DNA of 64,000 nt, from positions 124,001 to 188,000 of the forward strand of contig JAXMAR010000002.1 in the NCBI GenBank assembly GCA_046350295.1, written 5' to 3'. A model generated the notes under the pieces. It did no database searches. It was not told where the DNA came from and saw only the letters and a list, made by a program, of their open reading frames with translations. Source of the stretch: JAXMAR01 sp046350295. GTDB lineage: Bacteria > Planctomycetota > Planctomycetia > Gemmatales > Gemmataceae. Below, one piece after another: positions 58,171 to 64,000 of this stretch (positions within the stretch are counted from its first letter, which is position 1; the number at the start of each line of letters is the position of its first letter). Both the position numbers and the translations under genes were made by a program.

Positions 58171-58884
58171 TTACGCCAAGGGGACGCGGCGCTGCTCGTG
58201 CATCTGCTCGCGCAGGTGGGCAAAGTAGGGGCGCAGGTCGACGTCGGCGCTACCGCAACCCGTGGCGCAGCCTCCTGTGGCGCAGCCGCCCGAGCCACAC
58301 GATGAGCAGCCGTCCGCGTCGTGGCTGCCGCAGTCGGGCCGGCCGCAGCTTTCCTTGCCACTCGAGGGCATATCGCCGGCGAGGTTGTACAATCGGATGC
58401 GAAGGCTAAAGGTCGCCTCGAGTTCCGCCACCAGCGGCGCCGCGTCCACGTCGGCGGCCGCGACAACCAGGAGGTCGGCCTCGCTTTCGTCGAAGGCGAG
58501 GTCGACGTCGAGCACTTCGAACGACGCGGACAGTTGCGCGGCGCGCCTGCGGGCCTCGGCGAAAAGGCGGTCACTCTGTGCCCGCTGGGCGGCGACAACG
58601 GCGCTATCCCGCGCGGTCAAACGGCGCACCAGAGCGCCGCCGTGACCGATCAGACGCGACTGTTGGACGGAGGCGGGACCGAGCACGGCGCCGATCTCGA
58701 GCCCGCGGCCGGTGCGGACGAGAACAGGGTCGCCGCGGCGTAGGGCGAGCGGCGTCTCCGTCTGGAAGCTGGCTAGAGCCGCGCTTTTGCCGTGGGTGAC
58801 GAGGAAATAGTCGTGCGTCTGGCCTGCCGGATCCGTTCGGGAGGAGCGCTCGTCGTCTGTCAGGAATGCCGGAGAGTCAATCAT
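58171..58884 (-). CDS. PSP1-domain protein with Cys-rich segment
   Basis: The 237-aa protein starts at ATG 58884, overlapping the upstream gene stop. The PSP1 domain (about 20-150) contains YFLVTHGKSAALASFQTETPL and RGDPVLVRTGRGLEIGAVL, and later DLAFDESEADLLVVAAADVD and LRIRLYNLAGD. The C-terminus has an unusual Cys-rich run (CGRPDCG, CSSCGSGGCATGGC) that could bind metal. PSP1 proteins in Firmicutes act in sporulation signalling and membrane complexes; elsewhere the role is open. Confidence 0.78.
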   Translation of the reverse strand: MIDSPAFLTDDERSSRTDPAGQTHDYFLVTHGKSAALASFQTETPLALRRGDPVLVRTGRGLEIGAVLGPASVQQSRLIGHGGALVRRLTARDSAVVAAQRAQSDRLFAEARRRAAQLSASFEVLDVDLAFDESEADLLVVAAADVDAAPLVAELEATFSLRIRLYNLAGDMPSSGKESCGRPDCGSHDADGCSSCGSGGCATGGCATGCGSADVDLRPYFAHLREQMHEQRRVPLA

Positions 58885-59492
58885 GTCAGGCCAAGCGTTT
58901 CGCGCATGATCTGGTCGTAGACCTCGACGCTCTTTTCCGAGGACAGGTCGAGGCGCATCTCGTTGATGACCTTGATGGACAGATTGCGCAGCCAGTATTC
59001 CCAGCAATCAGCGCAGACCTTGTCGTGGATCTGCCTGCCGAGCTCGTCGTTCATGGGCGGCTTCGGCAGCTGATGGGCGTGGGCTCCGGCGACGCAGCCG
59101 GGTCGCTGGCATCGAAAACCGCCTCCCGCCTCGGACGCCGCCTGCCGCCTTTTGGGCTCGGGGGCCGGCCGGCCAAGCTGGACGAGGAGCTTGCCCATCT
59201 CGTCGCGCGGCATGTTGTCGCCGCGCTCGTCGGCGACGGCGTAGCCTTCCGTGAGGACGCCGATGGCGTCGTCCTTGCGGCCGAGCTGGATAAGGCACTG
59301 GCCCAAGAACTGGAACACGCGCGAGAAATGGGGCGAGAGCTCGAGGGTGCGGCGAAAGGACGCGACGGCGTCATCCCATTGCCCCGCCTCCATGAGCAGC
59401 TGACCGAGACGGAAATGACCCAGCTCGTTGTCCGGGTCATCGTTGGCCATCTTGCGAAACTGGGCGATGCGTTCGTCAAGCTGCGTGTTCAT
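58881..59492 (-). CDS. TPR protein fused to a Fe(II)-trafficking (YggX-like) domain
   Basis: The 203-aa protein starts at ATG 59492. Residues 5-100 form TPR helices (DNELGHFRLGQLLMEAGQWDDAVASFRRTLEL, FQFLGQCLIQLGRKDDAI). After a basic linker with CQRPGC, the C-terminal 55 residues (DELGRQIHDKVCADCWEYWLRNLSIKVINEMRLDLSS) match the YggX family, which protects iron-sulfur clusters and moves Fe(II). A Cys pair CADC lies within. The short family is usually stand-alone; the TPR fusion is unusual. It is translationally coupled to PSP1. Confidence 0.75.
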   Translation of the reverse strand: MNTQLDERIAQFRKMANDDPDNELGHFRLGQLLMEAGQWDDAVASFRRTLELSPHFSRVFQFLGQCLIQLGRKDDAIGVLTEGYAVADERGDNMPRDEMGKLLVQLGRPAPEPKRRQAASEAGGGFRCQRPGCVAGAHAHQLPKPPMNDELGRQIHDKVCADCWEYWLRNLSIKVINEMRLDLSSEKSVEVYDQIMRETLGLT

Positions 59493-59507
59493 GGATGCCT
59501 TCGCCGA

Positions 59508-59533
59508 CCCTCTCCCCGGAATTGGGGAGAGGG
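59508..59533. repeat. Hairpin CCCTCTCCCC / GGGGAGAGGG
   Basis: A perfect 10-bp stem with a GGAATT loop lies between the TPR-YggX start and the upstream gene's stop; it may end transcription of that gene. Confidence 0.65.
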
Positions 59534-59563
59534 GCTTGGGTTGAGGGCGGCCTCTTTATTGTA

Positions 59564-60367
59564 CTACTTGCCGATGACGCTGGTCGCGTCGATGACGCGG
59601 AAGGGATAGCTCAGAGTGACGGCGCCGCCGCCCGCCGTGTCCTTGGCGGAGACTTCGACGGTGAAACGGCCGGTGCGGTTCAGGTAGACGGGGTAGCGCC
59701 AGAAGAGGAAGTTCGCTTTGCCGAGGTCGACATCGGCGGGAAGGTCCTTGGGAAAGCTCGCCTGGATCTTGCTGAGTTCCTTGCCCCCTTCGTCGAGGAC
59801 GCGCATGAGGAGGTCGACCTTGCACAGCTTCTTGTCGTCGAGCTTCATGTTGACGAGCGCGAACTGCGTGTCCTGGTAGGTGCCGACCAGGCCAAAGGCG
59901 GGCGCGGTGAAGCCGACAATACCGAAGGCGGGCTCCAGCACCTCGAACGGATACTGGAAGGCCTTGGTCTCCTTGGCTTCCTTGTCGGTGACGGTCATCT
60001 TGATGAGGTACTTGCCCGGCTTCTGGGCGGGCGGAATATCGATGTTGATCTCGCCGGGGATCGTCGTGCTGCCGAGCTGCGGGATCAGCTCGTTGGGCGT
60101 GTCCTTGCTGAAGATCTGCTTGCCGTCGGGACCGATGAGCTCGAGCGTGCTGATGAAGCTGACCTTGCCCGTCTTGGCGCTGACCGTGAGCGCGTCGATG
60201 TCGTAGGTGATGAAGACCACGTCGCCGCCGAGGATCTTGAGGTTGGGCCGGGTGGCGCCAAGGAACGGCGGAGCGTAACAGTTGCGCACGTTCTTGATCT
60301 CGAGCGCGGAGGCGGGGGCACACAGACCCAGCAGAAGCAGCGTCGCGGCCAGCGTCAACCTTCTCAT
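59564..60367 (-). CDS. Secreted beta-sandwich protein of unknown function
   Basis: The 267-aa protein starts at ATG 60367 behind AAGGG. Residues 1-21 are a signal peptide. The rest is polar and probably two Ig-like beta domains (LKILGGDVVFITYDIDALTVS, GKYLIKMTVTDKEAKETKAFQYPFEV, TGRFTVEVSAKDTAGGGAVTLSYPFRV). Two Cys are present, too far apart to assign. No catalytic motif is seen. It may be a surface or scaffold protein. Confidence 0.7.
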   Translation of the reverse strand: MRRLTLAATLLLLGLCAPASALEIKNVRNCYAPPFLGATRPNLKILGGDVVFITYDIDALTVSAKTGKVSFISTLELIGPDGKQIFSKDTPNELIPQLGSTTIPGEINIDIPPAQKPGKYLIKMTVTDKEAKETKAFQYPFEVLEPAFGIVGFTAPAFGLVGTYQDTQFALVNMKLDDKKLCKVDLLMRVLDEGGKELSKIQASFPKDLPADVDLGKANFLFWRYPVYLNRTGRFTVEVSAKDTAGGGAVTLSYPFRVIDATSVIGK

Positions 60368-60658
60368 GAGCGTCGTCCCTTGGGGTGCGAGGGGCGTGAA
60401 CGCCCCTGTGGGGAATGTCCTCTGTTTGCACGTCCGCGGGCTCTGCTAACAAAAGAGGGACAAGGTCCAGTCTCCTTTCTCATAGCAGAGCGGATCCATG
60501 AAGTCCCTATTGTGCCGAGACGCTCAAGGAAAGACCAGTGGAATTTCCGGCCGCATCCGGCGACAATCACAAAACGGGATCGATCTCCCAACCTTGGGTT
60601 ACCGTCCTTGGTTTCAGAGGGCTTGGGCCTCGTCGGAGCGCCTGGGCGAAGGTGCGAT

Positions 60659-61537
60659 ATGGCCGCATCATGGTTTGTCATGCACGGCGACGACCGTAGA
60701 GGGCCTTACTCCGCGGAAACGTTTCAGAACATGCTGCGTGACCGCGTCATCCATCCGGACGACCTCGTCTGGTGCGATGGCATGCCCGATTGGCTCCCGG
60801 CCCGCAGCGTCATGCGGCCGGGCGAAGGGCCTTCCGAACGCATGCGACGCCGCCGACCCGCTTACGACGACGCGCCCTATCCCTCTGTCGCCGCGACCAC
60901 CGGCCCGCCGGGGCAGTTTCCGGGCCGCCTGGTGACGCCGAGCTTCTTCCTGCTCTGCATCTTCTTCTTCTTTCTCCCCTGGATCGACATCCGCTGCGGG
61001 CCGAGCACCGTGGCCTATCAGAACGGGCTCCAGCTCTGCTACGGCGGCTTTGCCGAGACGATCAACGCCGAGATGGAGCCGGCGCTGCGCCGCGCCGGCG
61101 AGGACGGCAACGTCGCGCCGTCGTTCCTGGCCATCGGCTTCGGCGTGCTAATCCTCGCCGGCTTCATCTGCGGCCTGGCGCTGCACACCGGCGTCCTGCG
61201 CATCGTGCTGACCGCGGGGCCGGCGCTCGTGGGCATGACGCTGCTGCTCATCCAGTTCAGCATCGGTTTTCCGGTGGCAAGTCGCGTCGAAGCGGTCAAC
61301 CTCAAACTGCGTGCCGCCGGTCCGGGAGCGATGCCGCGCCCGCCCATCATGTTCCCCGGCCCCGGCATGGGCGCGATCGACCGGCTCGATGTCTGCACGA
61401 CCCCCTGGTTCTGGCTCACGATCGTTTTCGCCCTGTCTGTGAACGGCGCCCTGCTGATCGAGCACCTCGCGATCTTCGGCAAGACGAGTCACGCCGCGGC
61501 CGATCTCGGCTGGAACGAGTTCGACGACGATTACTGA
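60659..61537 (+). CDS. GYF-domain membrane protein
   Basis: The 292-aa protein starts at ATG 60659 with GAAGG upstream. The N-terminus has a GYF_2 domain: WFVMHGDDRRGPYSAETFQNMLRDRVIHPDDLVWCDGMPDWLPA. A Arg-rich linker follows, then four membrane helices (LVTPSFFLLCIFFFFLPWI, FLAIGFGVLILAGFICGLAL, IVLTAGPALVGMTLLLIQF, PWFWLTIVFALSVNGALLI). GYF_2 domains mediate protein contact, often next to membrane segments. The FHA gene follows 66 nt later. Confidence 0.8.
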   Translation: MAASWFVMHGDDRRGPYSAETFQNMLRDRVIHPDDLVWCDGMPDWLPARSVMRPGEGPSERMRRRRPAYDDAPYPSVAATTGPPGQFPGRLVTPSFFLLCIFFFFLPWIDIRCGPSTVAYQNGLQLCYGGFAETINAEMEPALRRAGEDGNVAPSFLAIGFGVLILAGFICGLALHTGVLRIVLTAGPALVGMTLLLIQFSIGFPVASRVEAVNLKLRAAGPGAMPRPPIMFPGPGMGAIDRLDVCTTPWFWLTIVFALSVNGALLIEHLAIFGKTSHAAADLGWNEFDDDY

Positions 61538-61603
61538 CGGTCTCCCCGGCGCCGCAATGACTAACATTCGGAATGATCGAACCACACATCTCTGGATGTA
61601 GCG

Positions 61604-62185
61604 ATGGACGTCAAGCTCGTGATTCGCGCCGGAGCCGCCAAGAAACGCGCCTTCGTCATGAAAGAGCGGGAGATGGTGATCGGCCGGCAGAAGGGCTGCG
61701 GACTGCGTATTCCGGCCGCCGCGGTCAGCCGGCAGCATTGTCGATTGAGAATCGTCGCCGGCGTCCTTCAGGTGGAGGATCTCGGCAGCGCCAACGGCAC
61801 GGTCGTCAACGGCGTCTCCCTGCAAAGCGCCGCGCTGCAGCCCGGCGACCGGCTTACGGTCGGGCCGGTGACGTTCGAGGTGCAATTCTCTCCGGCCGAC
61901 CTGGAGCAAGCCGCGGCTCAGGAGGCGAACACCACGGATATGCCGGGGCTGGCGCCGCTCGACGCTCCGGTCGCGCAGGACATCCTGGCCGGTCTTGACG
62001 CGGACGCGAATGCGGCGGAGAACGTCGAGGAGGACAGGGAGAAGAAAAAGAAGAAAAAAAAGAAGGAGAAACGCGAGGCCAGTCCGGATTACAGCGTGAT
62101 GATGAAGGACGAAGGCCCCTACCGGATGCCGAACCCGGAAAACATCCGCGACCTGCTGTCGCAGCTCGAGGATGAAGCCGAGTAA
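61604..62185 (+). CDS. FHA-domain protein
   Basis: The 193-aa protein starts at ATG 61604. The FHA domain (about 1-95) has EMVIGRQKGCGLRIPAAAVSRQHCRLRI and VEDLGSANGTVVNGV; Arg, Ser, His and Asn phospho-binding residues are present, so it should bind phosphothreonine. The C-terminus is acidic, with a run of eight Lys in EKKKKKKKKEKRE and a small helical end. It is a likely reader for the kinase in this window. Confidence 0.87.
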   Translation: MDVKLVIRAGAAKKRAFVMKEREMVIGRQKGCGLRIPAAAVSRQHCRLRIVAGVLQVEDLGSANGTVVNGVSLQSAALQPGDRLTVGPVTFEVQFSPADLEQAAAQEANTTDMPGLAPLDAPVAQDILAGLDADANAAENVEEDREKKKKKKKKEKREASPDYSVMMKDEGPYRMPNPENIRDLLSQLEDEAE

Positions 62186-62242
62186 AGACTCTCGAAGATC
62201 CGCAATCCTTCAGGAGAAGGGCGGCACGATGCCCGCCTCGCC

Positions 62243-63397
62243 ATGCCATCCGCGCGCACAACCCGGAAACTGCAGATCGCCTTCACGGGCAAATTGGCGT
62301 CCATGACGCGGGCCGAAGCCGCCGCCCTTGTCCACGAGCGCGGCGGCCTGTTCCAGCGCGGCGTCAGCCGCGATACCGGGACCCTCGTCGTCGGTCAGGA
62401 GGGCTGGCCCCTTCAGGAGAACGGCCGGCTCTCGCGCAAGCTGGAGAAGGCGCGGCGCTTGCAACAGGGGGGGGCCGCCGTCACGATCGTCACCGAGGAG
62501 GACTGGCTGGCCCAGCTCGGCCTCGAAGGTTCGACACGCGGCGTCCATCAGCGTTTCTCCCTCGCCCAGCTGTGCCGCCTTCTCAAGCTCCCGCGCGACC
62601 GGCTCCGCTCCTGGATGCGCGCCGGCCTGGTCGAGCCGGTCGACACCGTCGCCGCCATGCCCTACTTCGACTTCCACCAGGTCACCGGCGTCAAGACGCT
62701 CTGGGACCTCGTCCGCTCCGGCGTGCCGCTGGAACGGCTCCGCACGAGCCTCGAACAGCTCGCACGCTGGCTCCCCTCGCTGGGCCATTCCCTCACGCAA
62801 CTGCAACTGCTCGAACGCGGCGGCCAGGTCCTCTGGCGCCTCGACGACGGCCAGCTCGTTGATCCCACTGGCCAGCTGCAGTTCGATTTCGCCGGCGACG
62901 ACAACCCCGCCGCCGCGCTGGAACGCGAGCCGGCTTCGCTGACCGCCGAACGCTGGCGGCAGGAAGGCGTTTCTCTGGAAGAGCAGGGACAGGCGGCGGA
63001 AGCGGCCCATGCCTATCGCCAGGCGCTCTATGTCGGGGGGCCGAACGCCGAGGTCTGTTTCAATCTCGGCAACGTTCTCTACGGTCTGGGACAGCTCGGC
63101 CAGGCGGCCGAGCGCTTCTGGCAAGCGGTCGAGCTGGAGCATGATTTCACGGAGGCCTGGAACAACCTGGGAAACGTGCTCCTCGAGCTGGGCCAGGTCG
63201 ACGAAGGGCTCAAAGCCTATCGCCAGGCGCTCAAGATCACGCCGGCCTACGCCGACGCGCATTACAACCTCGCCGACGCTCTCGATACCCTCGGTCGTCC
63301 TGGCTCGGCCCGGCCTCACTGGAAGGAATACCTGAGCCTGGAGCCGCTCGGACCGTGGGCGGACCATGCCCGGAAACGGCTGGCGAAGGCGCGCTAG
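62243..63397 (+). CDS. BRCT-MerR-TPR fusion protein
   Basis: The 384-aa protein begins KLQIAFTGKLASMTRAEAAALVHERGG, which matches a BRCT domain as in NAD-dependent DNA ligases (residues ~10-85). Then RFSLAQLCRLLKLPRDRLRSWMRAGLVEPVDT reads as a MerR-type helix-turn-helix (about 105-165). The C-terminus carries three TPR units (AHAYRQALYVGGPNAEVCFNLGNVLYGLGQ, FTEAWNNLGNVLLELGQ, ADAHYNLADALDTLGR). The start at ATG 62243 puts BRCT at the very N-terminus. This combination suggests DNA binding linked to protein contact, perhaps with the FHA partner 58 nt upstream. Confidence 0.78.
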   Translation: MPSARTTRKLQIAFTGKLASMTRAEAAALVHERGGLFQRGVSRDTGTLVVGQEGWPLQENGRLSRKLEKARRLQQGGAAVTIVTEEDWLAQLGLEGSTRGVHQRFSLAQLCRLLKLPRDRLRSWMRAGLVEPVDTVAAMPYFDFHQVTGVKTLWDLVRSGVPLERLRTSLEQLARWLPSLGHSLTQLQLLERGGQVLWRLDDGQLVDPTGQLQFDFAGDDNPAAALEREPASLTAERWRQEGVSLEEQGQAAEAAHAYRQALYVGGPNAEVCFNLGNVLYGLGQLGQAAERFWQAVELEHDFTEAWNNLGNVLLELGQVDEGLKAYRQALKITPAYADAHYNLADALDTLGRPGSARPHWKEYLSLEPLGPWADHARKRLAKAR

Positions 63398-63427
63398 GTC
63401 ACAGTTGTCGATAGTCCCGCCGACGAT

Positions 63428-64000
63428 TTACGCCGTCCGCATTCGCGACGCGGCCTCCAGCCCCAGCTCCGCGATGGCTTGCTCGCGCATGCGGAACTTC
63501 TGCACCTTCCCCGTCACCGTGGTCGGGAACTCGTCCACCTGCTTCCAGTAGCGCGGGATCTTGTAGGTCGCGATGCGGCCGCGGCAGAACGCGACCAGCT
63601 CTTCCTCGCTGAGCTGCGCCCCTGGGGCCGGCTTGATCCACGCCATCACCTCCTCGCCGTACTTCACGCTGGGCACGCCGATGACCTGGGCCGCGCTCAC
63701 GCCCGGATGGCGGTGCAGGAACTCCTCGATCTCGCGCGGGTAGATGTTCTCGCCGCCGCGGATGATCATGTCCTTGATGCGGCCGACGATGTTGACGTAG
63801 CCCTCCTCGTCCATGGTTGCCACGTCGCCGGTGTGCATCCAGCCGGCGCCGTCGATGGCGGCGCGGGTCGCCGCCTCATCCTTCCAGTAGCCGAGCATCA
63901 CGCTGTAGCCGCGCGTGCACAGTTCGCCCGGAACGCCGCGGGCAACGACGTGGCCCAGCGGATCGACGATCTTGATCTCGACGTGCGGCAGGACGCGGCC
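63428..64000 (-). CDS. AMP-dependent acyl-CoA synthetase (partial, C-terminal part)
   Basis: The gene enters from the right edge and ends at a stop at 63428. The visible 190 residues hold the adenylate-forming C-terminal motifs: GVPGELCTRGYSVMLGYWKDEAA, GWMHTGDVATMDEEGYVNIVGRIKDMIIRGGENIYPREIEEF and PTTVTGKVQKFRMRE with the catalytic Lys. It activates a fatty or other carboxylic acid to its CoA ester. It is convergent with the BRCT-MerR-TPR gene. Confidence 0.9.
   Translation of the reverse strand, partial: GRVLPHVEIKIVDPLGHVVARGVPGELCTRGYSVMLGYWKDEAATRAAIDGAGWMHTGDVATMDEEGYVNIVGRIKDMIIRGGENIYPREIEEFLHRHPGVSAAQVIGVPSVKYGEEVMAWIKPAPGAQLSEEELVAFCRGRIATYKIPRYWKQVDEFPTTVTGKVQKFRMREQAIAELGLEAASRMRTA

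Overview
The window is GC-rich, gene-dense bacterial DNA that reads as a planctomycete, most likely Gemmataceae-like. This is inferred from gene content, not from a marker phylogeny. The evidence is the set of Planctomycete-typical families: DUF1549/DUF1553 cytochrome-type proteins, a Tat-type DUF1501 protein, a DUF1080 protein, a sulfatase, a PEP-CTERM protein, DUF4058 and Uma2 remnants, DUF433/DUF5615 pairs, large signal peptidases with inserted domains, and eukaryotic-type kinase/phosphatase/FHA genes. No rRNA, tRNA or CRISPR array was found.

Layout. 1-8.7 kb (minus strand): a partial DUF1549 gene, a secreted VWA protein, a DUF433/DUF5615 pair, then a tract of heavily frameshifted genes (DUF1501, an HNH nuclease, a retropepsin-like protease, a DUF1549/DUF1553 cytochrome protein). 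8.8-12.9 kb: DUF1080 protein, a small receiver protein whose 3' end is repeat DNA, coaD and purB (overlapping), and a short-chain dehydrogenase. 13-19 kb: a tripartite RND efflux operon (adaptor, pump, TolC-like factor). 19-25.4 kb: PEP-CTERM protein, an ArsR/SRPBCC operon with a clear palindromic operator, an iron-type alcohol dehydrogenase, a secreted hydrolase and a proline-rich secreted protein. 25.5-34.3 kb: PilZ protein, an MBOAT O-acyltransferase with two tandem SGNH-like partners, then trehalose phosphatase and a trehalose synthase-maltokinase fusion. 34.3-39 kb is accessory: a 16-bp tandem repeat, an Uma2 remnant, a RelE-type toxin pair, a sulfatase, a CHC2 zinc-finger mini-gene bounded by perfect 26-bp inverted repeats, and a broken DUF4058 gene. 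39-49 kb: rpsA with a good terminator, a sugar-lactone oxidase, a second DUF433/DUF5615 pair, a glyoxalase-like protein, a redoxin-cytochrome-copper monooxygenase fusion, a GH5 glycosidase, fdhE, cbiX and a Ser/Thr kinase. 49.5-54.8 kb: a protein-export and processing block with an intact signal peptidase I, a second signal peptidase whose catalytic Ser and Lys lie on two separate overlapping genes, and an S41 peptidase. 55-64 kb: PEGA lipoprotein, PP2C phosphatase, degenerate receiver, PSP1 protein, TPR-YggX fusion, GYF and FHA proteins, a BRCT-MerR-TPR fusion and a partial acyl-CoA synthetase.

The genes fall into a few functional groups: metal or solute efflux, trehalose/maltose-1-phosphate metabolism, surface polysaccharide acylation, protein export, and phospho-dependent signalling (kinase, PP2C, FHA). 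Many reading frames carry single-base shifts although the protein sequence stays recognisable on both sides. These could be assembly indels or real decay. The most unusual features are the split signal peptidase, the CHC2 element with inverted repeats and several uncommon domain fusions.
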